Shown: piece by piece, positions 8,755-17,591 of the stretch
Layout: every line of letters begins with the position of its first letter
How positions within the stretch are numbered: position 1 is the first letter of the stretch
From: Planctomyces sp. SH-PL62
GTDB taxonomy: Bacteria; Planctomycetota; Planctomycetia; Isosphaerales; Isosphaeraceae
Direction of reading: 5' to 3'
DNA: 64,000 nt
Assembly (NCBI RefSeq): GCF_001610895.1
Contig: NZ_CP011273.1
Span: 5,146,001 to 5,210,000, forward strand
Translations under genes and position numbers: made by a program
Notes under the pieces: generated by a model
Told to the model about the DNA's origin: nothing
Databases searched by the model: none
Seen by the model: only the letters and a program-made list of their open reading frames with translations

Positions 8755-10383
8755 TCAGTGGGCCCCGCTCATCACGAGTTCCGAGTCCTGATCGGCCGGG
8801 ACGTCGACCTGATCGAGATAGTCCGTCATGCTGCGCTGGAGGCGGCCCGGGAGCTTGGACGCGTTCTGGGCGGTCGGGACGGAGACCACCTGGCGGGGCA
8901 TGTCGACCGGCGCGGCGAGGCCGCGAGCCGGGGAGGAGTAGTCCACGTTGACCGCGGAGGCGACGCTCGCCGAGGCCGCGCCGAGGTTCACGCGAGTCGG
9001 GGCGTAGCTCGCCGCGAGGCCTCCGGACGAGAGGCCGACGGACGACCCGCCCAGGACGCTCGGGTCGAGGATGGCGTCGGGGTTGCTCGCGGCCAGCCGG
9101 CGCAGCGACGTGTACTGCGACTGCCCGGTCCGGTTCATCAGGAACTTCAGCCGGCCCGAGGCCTGCGCCGAGTTCGGGATGTTCACGACCACGTTCGACG
9201 AGATGACGTCTTGGCCGTCCTTCGTCTTGCCGGTCAGGGTCAGCGTCTGGATGCCGGGCTCCGCCTGGATGTCGCTCGCGCGGAAGGCGAACATCTGGGC
9301 CGGATAGGGGTTCCTCGGGAACTGGTAGACCTTGGTGGCCACCGGCCGGGCACCGTTCAGCTCGACCGTGTCGGGGTCGATCGTTGCGGGATCGAAGCCC
9401 GAGGTCCCCTGGACGTACACCCGCACGAGGTCGCCGTGGGCGTTGTCGATGATCCGGTGTTCATGCGGGTTGATGAAGATCGGCGGCGAGATCGGCGGGC
9501 AGACCGGGGGCTCGGGCTCGGGCTCGGTCGCGGCGCTCAGGAGGACCGGCTGGGCCGGGAAGAAGGCCTCGCTGATCGGGCCGTCCTGGGCGGAGCCGGC
9601 GAACGCCCCCACGTTGAAGACGGCCGTCGGCAGGAGGGCCGAGCCCGTGATCGACTGGTAGAGCTGGTCGAAGTTGACGACCGACAGCTCCATGTTGGGA
9701 TGGTTGGGGTCGTTCTGGGTGTAGATGTTGCCGCGATACTGCGGCAGCGGGGCCCCGAACGTGGGCGCGACGTTGGGACCGGCCTGGTTGGCGGTCGCCA
9801 CCTGGAAGACCTTGGCGTCCTGGCCCGAGGGGACGGCCTGCGAGAATCCGGCGACGATCTGGCCGGTCCCCGTGCCCAGGAAGTCGAGATAGATGCCCAT
9901 GAATTCGGTGCCGCCGAAGTCCGGCGGATCCTGAACTCCGAGCGGGGGGATTAGAGCGGTAATAGCGGGGTTGACGGTTCCCGAATTTCCGTTATTGTCT
10001 GCATCGCTTGCGATCACGGGCCGCCCGAGCGGATCGTTCGGGCTGGCCGGCTGCTCGATGCCGATGGACAGCGTCCCGTTGTTCTCGGGCGAGTAGCTGA
10101 CGCGCAGGCTGGAGATGTCGAAGCCCGATACGCCGACGAGCTCGGCGAGCTGGGCGTCTCCGATGACCGGATGCTGGACGTTGGCGTTGTCGGGTAGGAT
10201 TACAACGCCTGGAGTTTGTGTAGCGGGAAAATCGGCTGCAACGTTTCCCGTGAAGGTGACGCTGAGCATTTGCCGATGATCAAGCTGTTCCATGGCGATG
10301 CCGGCGGTGCGGACCGTCCTCAGACCGCCACGACGGCGGCGCCACGAGCGAACAGCTTGCAGCAGTCTTGCGAATAGCGACAT
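8755..10383 (-). CDS. exported surface protein with N-terminal LEPR-XLL-like box
   Basis: A 542-aa protein. The N-terminus has a basic cluster (RSWRRRRGG) followed by MEQLDHRQMLSVTFTGN, a variant of the L-E-x-R-x-L-L-S box found near the start of many large planctomycete extracellular proteins (LEPR-XLL). The mature part looks beta-rich, with little charge and many Gly, Pro, Asn and Thr. A middle segment resembles an Ig-like or cadherin-type fold (ASDIQAEPGIQTLTLTGKTK). I see no enzyme motif. The start at 10383 (MSLFARLLQ) has AAAGGA 11 bases upstream and is preferred to the open-frame limit at 10464. The PEP-CTERM gene is divergent, 276 bp away. Confidence 0.7.
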   Translation of the reverse strand: MSLFARLLQAVRSWRRRRGGLRTVRTAGIAMEQLDHRQMLSVTFTGNVAADFPATQTPGVVILPDNANVQHPVIGDAQLAELVGVSGFDISSLRVSYSPENNGTLSIGIEQPASPNDPLGRPVIASDADNNGNSGTVNPAITALIPPLGVQDPPDFGGTEFMGIYLDFLGTGTGQIVAGFSQAVPSGQDAKVFQVATANQAGPNVAPTFGAPLPQYRGNIYTQNDPNHPNMELSVVNFDQLYQSITGSALLPTAVFNVGAFAGSAQDGPISEAFFPAQPVLLSAATEPEPEPPVCPPISPPIFINPHEHRIIDNAHGDLVRVYVQGTSGFDPATIDPDTVELNGARPVATKVYQFPRNPYPAQMFAFRASDIQAEPGIQTLTLTGKTKDGQDVISSNVVVNIPNSAQASGRLKFLMNRTGQSQYTSLRRLAASNPDAILDPSVLGGSSVGLSSGGLAASYAPTRVNLGAASASVASAVNVDYSSPARGLAAPVDMPRQVVSVPTAQNASKLPGRLQRSMTDYLDQVDVPADQDSELVMSGAH

Positions 10384-10659
10384 CGCGCCATCGTCCTTTC
10401 TAGCGAGATCCGAATCTCCCGACGAGGGAGACGGTGGTGAGCCGATCGCGAGCGAGCCGGGCACGAGCCCTGATCATTCCCGTCGGCTGGTAACAGCGAA
10501 TCGATCCGTCAATCCGACCATCTGGCAGAGTCGTGGTTTGCTCGCCAGGCCGTGGTCTCAACAACGCCTGGCCTAGATCGTCCCGGCTGACGCAGGAACG
10601 CGTCACGCCTCCCCCGGCTTCCGCGGGACGAAACGACCATACGTAGAAGGAGTCTCGTC

Positions 10660-11556
10660 ATGGTTTACCGTCGCTTTGGCCTGTGGAGCCTCGCACTCGG
10701 CGTGCTGATAGGGTCCGGCTCTTCCGCCACTCAGGCTGCCCCGCTCAATCTCACCGGTTACGTGGAGAAGGACTTCGCCGAGAGCAACGGCAACGCCAAA
10801 ACCGGCAAGGTCCACGTCGAACAGGTGACCTCGTCCCCCACGACGATCGGCCAGTCGAACTGGATCTCCCAGAACGGCTGGGTCTCGGGCTGGAACGTCA
10901 AGGACATCCGGTTCAGCTACAGCACCGCGGGCGACTCGCTGGCCGTGGGCTTCAACACCTGGGCCAACGGCTCCGGCCAGTACGCCCCGTTCGGCCAGGC
11001 CAACGGCGATCCCTCGGGGACGGCCACGGCCTACGACCCGGCCCACCTCGGCGCCGGCACCCCCACCAGCGACAAGTCGTTCGCCCTGCTGATCGCCAGG
11101 GAAGACCCCAACAATCCGGGCACCCCGGGCGAGGTCGTCGCCATCGCCGGCGTCCCGGCCGACAAGTCGCTCAACGGCCAGGGGACCAACGGCTTCACGG
11201 TCGCCAACGTAGACCTGAGCCGCTCGTCCGGCGGGCTCGCCTACATGTTCGGCACCCCGCTGGACAACAACAAGCACCTCGGCAACCTGGCCTTCGACCC
11301 CTCGCCGTCGCACCCCCAGCTCGAGTTCACCATCGCCAACTTCAAGGGGCTCATCGACCCCTCGAAGGGCTTCTGGGTGATGGCGTACGCCGGCTCCGGC
11401 CTCGACGGCGTCGCGGGCGAGACCTATATGGGCTGGCGGCACATCGCCCCGCTCGGCGAACAGGGCATCCCCGAGCCCGCCACCGTCCTGGCCTGGACGC
11501 TGGTCGTCGGTGGCCTCGCCTGGCGGACGCGGTCCCGTCGGAAGGTCGACGCCTGA
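10660..11556 (+). CDS. PEP-CTERM sorting-domain protein
   Basis: A 298-aa exported protein. It has a signal peptide (residues 1-27, ending ATQA), a beta-rich mature domain with many Asn, Gly and Ser, and a canonical C-terminal sorting signal: IPEPATVLAWTLVVGGLAW followed by the basic tail RTRSRRK. Proteins of this class are cut and probably anchored by an exosortase (EpsH family), which is not in this window. The mature domain has no recognised catalytic motif; IRFSYSTAGDSLAVGFNTW suggests a carbohydrate-binding-like beta sandwich, but that is a guess. AAGGAG lies 8 bases before the ATG, and a strong terminator follows. Confidence 0.85.
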   Translation: MVYRRFGLWSLALGVLIGSGSSATQAAPLNLTGYVEKDFAESNGNAKTGKVHVEQVTSSPTTIGQSNWISQNGWVSGWNVKDIRFSYSTAGDSLAVGFNTWANGSGQYAPFGQANGDPSGTATAYDPAHLGAGTPTSDKSFALLIAREDPNNPGTPGEVVAIAGVPADKSLNGQGTNGFTVANVDLSRSSGGLAYMFGTPLDNNKHLGNLAFDPSPSHPQLEFTIANFKGLIDPSKGFWVMAYAGSGLDGVAGETYMGWRHIAPLGEQGIPEPATVLAWTLVVGGLAWRTRSRRKVDA

Positions 11557-11601
11557 AGTGTGACGAGTTTCATACGAAGGCATAGAACGCATCCCTGCGC
11601 G

Positions 11602-11633
11602 AAGCGGCGGCCGATCCAACGGTCGCCGCTTTT
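11602..11633 (+). terminator. rho-independent terminator of the PEP-CTERM gene
   Basis: AAGCGGCGGCCG (11602-11613) pairs with CGGTCGCCGCTT (11620-11631), a 12-bp stem with one G-U pair and a 6-base loop. TTTT runs at 11630-11633, 46 bases after the stop. Confidence 0.85.
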
Positions 11634-11808
11634 GTCATCGGCCCCTCCTCCGATCAGGCTCCTTTTCTTTCCCACTTCCCAGCCGTGTCCGTACCTTGCC
11701 GTTGCTATGGCTCCTTCTCCTTGCCGAGACGCCCGAATCTACCAGGCCTACGCGACCCCGCACGCCTTCCACGCCAATCGGCCTTTCGCCTACCTCTAGA
11801 ATGCAACA

Positions 11809-11840
11809 AGGCGTCCGACCCCCAAAGGAGTAGGACGCCT
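11809..11840 (-). terminator. weak hairpin after the BON gene
   Basis: AGGCGTCC (11809-11816) pairs with GGACGCCT (11833-11840) around 16 bases. On the minus strand it is followed by TTGTTGCATT, a poor U-tract. Confidence 0.35.
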
Positions 11841-11880
11841 GGCCTAAGGCTCCGACCTGCGAACGCTGGGGGAGCGAGCC

Positions 11881-12129
11881 TCAGCGTCCCGAGAGGACCG
11901 GACCCACCACGGTGATCCGCTCCCGGAAGCGATCCCCGGAGAGTAATTCGAGCGCCCCTTGCAGGGCCTGCTGCTTGGCGTGCCAGGTTCGGACCTCGCC
12001 GGTGACCACCACACGGCCCTCGTCCTCCTCGACTCGGAGATTCCGGATGCGGCCGTAGGTCGATCGACGAATTTGATCGGCCACCTGATCCGCGAGAGAC
12101 GCCACTTCCACGGCGATGCGGGAATCCAT
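11881..12129 (-). CDS. BON domain protein
   Basis: An 82-aa protein that is almost entirely one BON domain. The alpha-beta-beta pattern is visible as ADQVADQIRRSTYGRIRNL, then RVVVTGEVRTWHAKQQALQGA and ERITVVGPVL. BON domains bind phospholipid or other membrane-associated partners; many are periplasmic, but this protein has no signal peptide and would be cytoplasmic or membrane-peripheral. AGGAGGAG nine bases before the ATG is among the strongest ribosome sites in the window, so the protein may be abundant. Confidence 0.8.
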   Translation of the reverse strand: MDSRIAVEVASLADQVADQIRRSTYGRIRNLRVEEDEGRVVVTGEVRTWHAKQQALQGALELLSGDRFRERITVVGPVLSGR

Positions 12130-12296
12130 GGAACTTGACTCCTCCTAAGTAAGCACCCTTGCGGACATCAATGGATTGCGCAAGTGACGGGCGTTAGTGT
12201 GGAGATGTTCGTCCAGCTTGACACGCCGGGCGTGGGGAAAACAAGGGAAAACCGGGAGGATTCCTCCGGGCGGTCATTTTCGCAATAAGCTTAGGC

Positions 12297-12355
12297 CACG
12301 AATTGCGAACCCTCTCCTCAATTCCCGGGGCGGTGAGAACGGGAATCAATTCGTG
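12297..12355. other. two-part inverted repeat downstream of holA
   Basis: CACGAATTG (12297-12305) is the exact complement of CAATTCGTG (12347-12355). Directly inside the right arm, ATTCCCG (12321-12327) pairs with CGGGAAT (12340-12346). The left side has a 15-base bulge. It starts 32 bases after the holA stop and could be a terminator or a small structured element. Confidence 0.4.
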
Positions 12356-12386
12356 CGAGATCTGGCATTGCAGGGGAGGAAGCACA

Positions 12387-13391
12387 TCAATCTCGTCGCG
12401 GCTGCGAGAGGCGGACGAGGAGCCGCTCCAGGACGACCCGGGGATTGAGCTGGCTCCCCCCCTTGACGTCGAGGTCGGCCTGGAGGAGCCAGGCGGGGAG
12501 TTGATCGACGCGGCCGGGGCCGAGGTGGGAGTGCTGCCGGGTGGTCTGCTGGACGGCGAAGGGGCGGATGCCGGCGATCTCGCAGGCCTCGGCGACGCTC
12601 AGCCGGGCCGCGCGCAGCCTCCCGGCGTGGTGGAGCCGCATCAGCGAGGAGGTCATCTGGGCCAGGAGCTTGACCGGGTGTTCCCCCTTGGCGATCAGGT
12701 CGTCCAGGAGCCGGGCCGCGACGTCGCCCCTCCCCTCGGTGGCGGCGTTGACGACGTCCCAGACCTCCTCGATCCGTCCGGCCTCCACGAACTTCGCCAC
12801 GTCTTCGCGGCGGATCTCGCCGACGTGGGCCGTCGCGATCGCCAGCTTGTCGACCTCGGCGGTCAGGATCCCCAGCTCCGGGCCGACGAGTTCCAGCAGC
12901 AGCTTGGCCGCGTCGGGCCCGAGTTTGGACTGGGCCTTCGATGCGCATCCGGGTAGCCATCGGAGCAGGTCGGCCTCGGGCGGGCTGGAGCAGTCGATCG
13001 CCATCCCCGCCTTGGCCGCCGACTTGGCCAGCCTCGTATTGCCCGGCCAGGAACGGACCGCCAGGATCAGGCTCCCGGACGAGCTGGGGGCCTCGACGTA
13101 CGCCTCCAGCTCCTTGCGATAGGCGGAGACGAACGGGTCGGCCTCCTCGACCAGAACGACCCGACGCTTCGAGAAGAACGGCAGCGTACGCAACTCGTCG
13201 ACCACGTCCGCCAGCTTGGCGGACGCCCCCTCGAACCGGGCGACCCCCATCTCGTCGTCGTCGTCCGAAAGCTCGACGCCGATCGCCCGCTTGATGGCCT
13301 CGCGACGGAGGTACGGATCGTCGCCGAAGACCACGTACAGGGGCGAGGCCCCCTTCCCCGACCCATCCTTCAACCAGTCCAGGCCGCGCAT
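12387..13391 (-). CDS. holA: DNA polymerase III subunit delta
   Basis: A 334-aa clamp-loader subunit that opens the beta sliding clamp at the replication fork. The N-terminal region has the family pattern SPLYVVFGDDPYLRREAIKR, then VDELRTLPFFSKRRVVLVEE. The LGILTAEVDKLAIA segment and GEHPVKLLAQMTSSLMRLHH in the C-terminal collar domain are typical of HolA. It lacks the P-loop of the other clamp-loader subunits, as expected. The open frame reaches 13445, but the ATG at 13391 follows GGGAGG and gives the usual length. The TetR gene is divergent. Confidence 0.9.
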   Translation of the reverse strand: MRGLDWLKDGSGKGASPLYVVFGDDPYLRREAIKRAIGVELSDDDDEMGVARFEGASAKLADVVDELRTLPFFSKRRVVLVEEADPFVSAYRKELEAYVEAPSSSGSLILAVRSWPGNTRLAKSAAKAGMAIDCSSPPEADLLRWLPGCASKAQSKLGPDAAKLLLELVGPELGILTAEVDKLAIATAHVGEIRREDVAKFVEAGRIEEVWDVVNAATEGRGDVAARLLDDLIAKGEHPVKLLAQMTSSLMRLHHAGRLRAARLSVAEACEIAGIRPFAVQQTTRQHSHLGPGRVDQLPAWLLQADLDVKGGSQLNPRVVLERLLVRLSQPRRD

Positions 13392-13480
13392 CGCCGCCCT
13401 CCCGCCCGCATTCCGATCGTTCGTCCCACGTGCATCGTGACACATTCCTCACCCACTGACGAGCCGGATCGCTCCTCCCC

Positions 13481-13508
13481 TTGACCGCCGTATGGTCCGC
13501 CGTAGAAT
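13481..13508 (+). promoter_or_regulatory. promoter of the TetR-led exporter operon
   Basis: TTGACC (13481-13486), a 16-base spacer and TAGAAT (13503-13508) match the sigma70 consensus at five of six positions each. Transcription would start near 13515, at the beginning of the TTGA array. Confidence 0.7.
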
Positions 13509-13511
13509 GAA

Positions 13512-13563
13512 TTGAAACACCCGTTTGAATCATTCGATTGAATCTTTTGTTTGAGGCTTGGCG
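13512..13563 (+). repeat. four TTGA boxes with exact 13-nt period, operator candidate
   Basis: TTGAAAC (13512), TTGAATC (13525), TTGAATC (13538) and TTGAGGC (13551) start exactly 13 bases apart, between the promoter and the TetR start. Two abutting 9-bp palindromes, GAATCATTC (13527-13535) and GATTGAATC (13536-13544), lie in the middle. The stretch is AT-rich against a GC-rich background. A regulator-binding site is the natural reading. Confidence 0.6.
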
Positions 13564-13569
13564 AGTCTC

Positions 13570-14217
13570 ATGGAGAATCAGGAGACGACGAAGGACCGAT
13601 TGATCGAGGCGGCGGGTCGGGAATTTGCGGAGAAGGGATTCGACCAGGCCCGGATTCGCACGATCTGCGAGCGCGCCGGGGCGAATCTGGCGGCGGTGAA
13701 CTACCACTTCGGCGACAAGGAGCGGCTCTACCGCGAGGTGTTGCTGGAAGCGTACCGGCGTCGTAGCTCGGTCGTGCTGCCGTCACTCGGGGACGCGACG
13801 GCCGCGGAGAAGCTTCGCGCGTTCATCCGCTTTTTCTTCAACCAGGTCGTCGCGCTCAAGGAGGAGGATTCCTGGCAGACGCGGATGATGGCCCGCGAGG
13901 TTTCCGATCCGACGTCGGCCCTGGACGAGGTGATCCGAGATTGGGTCCGTCCCCGGTTCGAGATGCTCAAGTCGATCATGCGGGAGATCCGCCCCGAGGC
14001 CGACGACCGCCGTTTGAACGCCCTGTGCTTCAGCGTCGTCGGCCAGTGCCTCATGTACCGGCTGGCCCGCACGGTGACGGGCCGGCTGATCGGCCCGGAG
14101 GGCGACGGCCTCCTGGACGACGACTATCTCGCCGATCACGTCGCCACGTTCACGCTCGCGGCCCTGGGCCTGGGCCCCCCGTTCGGGCGGGACGCGGGCG
14201 AAACTCCTGACGTCTGA
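13570..14217 (+). CDS. TetR-family transcriptional regulator
   Basis: A 215-aa repressor-type protein. Residues 6-55 form the TetR helix-turn-helix: TKDRLIEAAGREFAEKGFDQ, ICERAGANLAAVNYHFGDKE and LYREVLLEAY. The C-terminal half is helical, with AFIRFFFNQV and a DEVIRDWVRPRFEML stretch, resembling the ligand-binding half of the YbiH/CerR group. The frame also has a TTG at 13558, but ATG 13570 is taken. It is the first gene of a run with an ABC permease, ATPase and adaptor, with 10 bp to the permease. It therefore probably controls export of a compound it senses. The operator candidate lies immediately upstream. Confidence 0.88.
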   Translation: MENQETTKDRLIEAAGREFAEKGFDQARIRTICERAGANLAAVNYHFGDKERLYREVLLEAYRRRSSVVLPSLGDATAAEKLRAFIRFFFNQVVALKEEDSWQTRMMAREVSDPTSALDEVIRDWVRPRFEMLKSIMREIRPEADDRRLNALCFSVVGQCLMYRLARTVTGRLIGPEGDGLLDDDYLADHVATFTLAALGLGPPFGRDAGETPDV

Positions 14218-14227
14218 GGAGCGGGCC

Positions 14228-15661
14228 ATGTCCTGGATCGCGATCAAGATGCTGATGGGCGACCGGGCCAAGTTCCTGGGGATCGTCATCGGCCTGACGT
14301 TCGCCGCGGCCCTCATCACGCAGCAGGGCTCGATCTTCTGCGGGCTCATGCTCCGCACCTGCTCCCAGATCTCGGACGTCACCGGCGCGGACCTGTGGGT
14401 GATGGACCCGGGCGTCCGGTTCGCCGACGACGTCAAGCCGATGCTGGAGAGCCACCTCGACCGGGTGCGCGGGGTGGACGGCGTGAAATGGGCGGTGCCG
14501 CTCTACAAGGGGAACGCCCGGGCGAGGCTGACCTTCGACCCGGCGACGCTGCGGGCGAAGACGGAACCTCCCGACGCCCGCCGGCGCGAGCGACGGGCCC
14601 CGCCGACGCCGCCGGCGAACGTCTTCACCAGGGCCCTGGACCTGTTCGCGCCGGGCTCCGGCGACTTCTCGACGCCCCCGCCGCGATGGTACGACCCCGG
14701 CCAGGTCAACGTGGTGGAATCGGTGGTCCTGATCGGGGTCGACGACGCGTCGATGGTGGGCGCCCCGCCGGGGGGCGCGATGGTCGGCCCCGGCCCCAGG
14801 GGACGCATGTGGGTCGGCGATTTGGAAGACCTGCGGCGACCGGAGTCGATCGTGATCGACCGTGTGGGGCTCCGCAAGCTCTTCCCCGGCTGCCACCTGG
14901 AGGAACCGCTGGCCGACCCTCCCGAGTCCGATGCGGAATACGTCGCCAGGCTGCGGGCCTTCGTCCGGTCGGCCCCGGAACTCGAAATGAACGACCGGCG
15001 AGCGGTGGTCGTGGGGGTCTGCGAGGCGACCCGGACGTTCCAGTCCAGCCCGGTGGTCTACACGCTCTACAGCCGGGCCAAGCGGTTCATGCCGATGGAG
15101 CGGAAGATGCTCACGTTCATCCTGGCCAGGACGGCCGACGACCCGTCCGGGGCCAAGCTCGCCCCCGCGATCGTCGCCGACCGGATCCGCCGCGCGACCG
15201 GGCTGGGGGCCTGGACCAGCGAGAGCTTCATGTACCGCACGATCAAGTATTACTTGATCTACACGGGCATCCCGATCAACTTCGGGATCACGGTCTTCCT
15301 GGGCTTCCTCGTGGGGACGGCGATCGCCGGCCAGACCTTCTACAACTTCACGATCGAGAACATCAAGCAGTTCGGCTCGCTCAAGGCGATGGGGGCGTCG
15401 AACGGCCGGATCGTCGCCATGATCCTGCTCCAGGCGGCCATCGTCGGGGCGATCGGTTATGGGATCGGCGTGGGGCTCTCCACGCTCTTCGGGTTCAAGA
15501 CGCTGGATCGCTGGGGCAACCCCACCGAACTGGCGTACTTCACCCCCTGGCAGCTCTTGCCGATCACGGCGGCGGCGATCCTCTTCATCTGCATGCTCGC
15601 GAGCCTGCTGAGCGTCCAGCGGGTCGTCTGCCTGGAGCCGGCCGTCGTCTTCCGGAGCTGA
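14228..15661 (+). CDS. ABC exporter permease, FtsX/DevC-like
   Basis: A 477-aa membrane subunit with the four-helix layout of MacB/DevC-type permeases. TM1 is at about residues 17-37, followed by a periplasmic domain of about 300 residues, then TM2 (about 350-371), TM3 (about 397-423) and TM4 (about 443-465). The segment FGSLKAMGASNGRIV between TM2 and TM3 is the conserved coupling-helix region of the FtsX fold. The periplasmic domain contains a Pro/Arg-rich insert around residues 115-150. It is followed after 4 bp by the ATPase and then the adaptor, giving a complete tripartite-type exporter apart from an outer membrane channel, which is not in the window. Confidence 0.88.
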   Translation: MSWIAIKMLMGDRAKFLGIVIGLTFAAALITQQGSIFCGLMLRTCSQISDVTGADLWVMDPGVRFADDVKPMLESHLDRVRGVDGVKWAVPLYKGNARARLTFDPATLRAKTEPPDARRRERRAPPTPPANVFTRALDLFAPGSGDFSTPPPRWYDPGQVNVVESVVLIGVDDASMVGAPPGGAMVGPGPRGRMWVGDLEDLRRPESIVIDRVGLRKLFPGCHLEEPLADPPESDAEYVARLRAFVRSAPELEMNDRRAVVVGVCEATRTFQSSPVVYTLYSRAKRFMPMERKMLTFILARTADDPSGAKLAPAIVADRIRRATGLGAWTSESFMYRTIKYYLIYTGIPINFGITVFLGFLVGTAIAGQTFYNFTIENIKQFGSLKAMGASNGRIVAMILLQAAIVGAIGYGIGVGLSTLFGFKTLDRWGNPTELAYFTPWQLLPITAAAILFICMLASLLSVQRVVCLEPAVVFRS

Positions 15662-15665
15662 TCCC

Positions 15666-16424
15666 ATGACCGCCGAGACTTCCCGAACGATCGACGTCGA
15701 CGCGACGCCCGGAAGCCCGAGCCTGGCCGTGCGGGTACGCGGCCTGTCCAAGCACTTCGGCCGAGGCGACCAGCGGGTCGCGGCGCTCGACGGGGTGGAC
15801 CTGGACGTCCTCGCCGGGCAGATGTCGCTGATCGTCGGGCCGTCGGGCTGCGGCAAGACCACGCTCCTCTCCGTGATCGCCGGCATCCTCGACGCCGACG
15901 CGGGCGAGGTGACCGTCTTCGGTGAAGACGTCGCCCGGATGGGCGACCGGGCCAAGACCCGGTTCCGCGCCCGTCGGATCGGCTTCATCTTCCAGCAATA
16001 CAACCTCCTCCCCGCCCTGACGGCCGCCGAGAACGCGTCGATCCCCCTGGTCATCGCCGGCTGGCGAAAGCGCCCGGCCGTCGCCAGGGCGGCCGAGGTC
16101 CTCGACTCGATCGGCATGGGCAAAAAAGTGGGGAGTCTCCCCTCTCAGCTCTCCGGAGGCCAGATGCAGCGGGTCGCGATCGCCAGGGCCCTGGTCCACG
16201 ACCCCCAGCTTCTGGTCTGCGACGAGCCGACCGCCGCGCTCGACCACGAGACCGGGCTCACCGTCATGGAGCTGCTGCGCGCGTCGGCCGTCCGCAGCGA
16301 CCGCGCCGTGGTCGTCGTCACGCACGACAACCGCGTCTTCCACTTCGGCGACCGGATCGCCCACATGGACGACGGCCGCGTCGTCCGAGTCGAGGACCGC
16401 GCCCCGGACAGGTCCGCCGCCTGA
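15666..16424 (+). CDS. ABC exporter ATP-binding protein, DevA/MacB-type
   Basis: A 252-aa ATPase with all motifs in order: Walker A GPSGCGKT (58-65), Q-loop FIFQQYN (Gln110), signature LSGGQMQR (162-169), Walker B LLVCDE (182-187) with D-loop ALD, and the switch histidine in VVVVTHDNR. It powers the adjacent permease, and its stop is 27 bases before the adaptor start. The sequence resembles the lipoprotein/macrolide/glycolipid exporter ATPases (LolD, MacB, DevA), which work in mechanotransmission with an FtsX-type permease. Confidence 0.92.
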   Translation: MTAETSRTIDVDATPGSPSLAVRVRGLSKHFGRGDQRVAALDGVDLDVLAGQMSLIVGPSGCGKTTLLSVIAGILDADAGEVTVFGEDVARMGDRAKTRFRARRIGFIFQQYNLLPALTAAENASIPLVIAGWRKRPAVARAAEVLDSIGMGKKVGSLPSQLSGGQMQRVAIARALVHDPQLLVCDEPTAALDHETGLTVMELLRASAVRSDRAVVVVTHDNRVFHFGDRIAHMDDGRVVRVEDRAPDRSAA

Positions 16425-16451
16425 CGGCCCATCTCCTTGTGGACCCCAATC

Positions 16452-17578
16452 ATGTTCCTGCGCATCCTGCTGCCGATCGTCGCCCTGCTGGGAATCATCC
16501 TCGCCGTCCGCGGCGTCGTGCCGTACGACCTCGGCATGGAGGCGGGCCGGCCGGTGCTGAGACGCAAGGCCCCCCGGCCTCGGAGCCGGTCGCTCCGCCG
16601 CCGGAACGGCCGTCGCGGTTCCGGGAGAGCCTGCACGGGATGGGCCTGGTGGAAGCCCAGCGCGAGAACATCCCGATCGGGACGCCGGTCCCGGGCGTCG
16701 TCCTGGAAGTCTTCGTCGACGGCCGCCCGGGGTACGATCCGCCCCATAAGCGGGTCGGCGACCGGGTCGAGAAGGGCGAGCCCCTGTTCCGCATCGACGG
16801 CCGCGAGCTGGAGGCCGAGCTGACGACTCGCGAGGCCGCGCTGGCCGCCGCCGAGGCCCAGCTCCACCGGCTGGAACGGATGCCGCGCGCCGAGGACCTC
16901 CCCCCGGCCATGGCCGCCGTCGAGGAGGCCGAGGCCCGATTGCTCGACGCCGAGGCGGCCTTTGCGCGAAGCTCCCAGCTCCAGCAGCGGAGCATGATCG
17001 CCGCCAGCGACTACGACCACGACCGCTACGCCAGGCTCGCCGCCAAGGGCGCCGTCGACCGCGCCAGGGCCGACCTGGAGAAGCTCCAGGCGGGGGCCTG
17101 GAAAGAGGACGTCGCGGTCCAGCGCGCGGCGGTCCTCCAGGCCCGAAGCCAGGTCGACGGCGCGCGGATCCTGCTCGACCGGCTGGTCGTCCGCGCGCCG
17201 GTCGACGGCGTCGTCCTCCAGGTCAACGTCCGGCCGGGGCAGATCGCGACCCAGGCGTGGAAGGAGCCCATGCTGGTGATCGGCGAGACCGACCGGCTCC
17301 ACGTCCGGGTCGACATCGACGAGAACGACCTCCCGCGGTTTCGCGAGGGGGTCCCCGGCGTCGCCACCCTCAAGGGCCGGACGACGCCCGAATTCCCCCT
17401 GACGTTCTTCCGCATCGAGCCCTACGTCATCCCCAAGCGCAGCCTCACCGGGGACAACGCCGAACGAGTGGACACCCGGGTCCTCCAGGTGCTCTACGCG
17501 CTCCCCGACGTCCCTCCGGCCCGGGTCTACGTCGGCCAGCAGATGGACGTCTTCCTCGACCTCGGGGAAGGCCGTTGA
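16452..17578 (+). CDS. HlyD-type membrane fusion (adaptor) protein, frame broken at a C-run
   Basis: Two frames are needed to make one normal adaptor. From ATG 16452 the first frame gives the inner-membrane anchor FLRILLPIVALLGIILAVRG and a short linker. After the run of six C at 16570-16575 the sense passes to the -1 frame, which gives the periplasmic part to 17578: a lipoyl/barrel start with PIGTPVPGVVLEVFVD, a coiled-coil hairpin (LEAELTTREAALAAAEAQLH), the returning half-motif LVVRAPVDGVVLQVNVRPGQ, and a beta-barrel and membrane-proximal domain. One extra C would fuse them as KAPPASEPVAPPPERP. The downstream frame alone (possible GTG 16439) has no anchor. It is the adaptor for the upstream permease and ATPase. 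Confidence 0.75.
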
Positions 17579-17591
17579 GGACCGTTCGCCC

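Larger units (their letters stand above)
11557..11880. other. spacer between convergent PEP-CTERM and BON genes
   Basis: It contains the strong terminator at 11602-11633 and a weaker hairpin at 11809-11840. The short frames between them lack start signals, and I see no gene. Confidence 0.5.
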
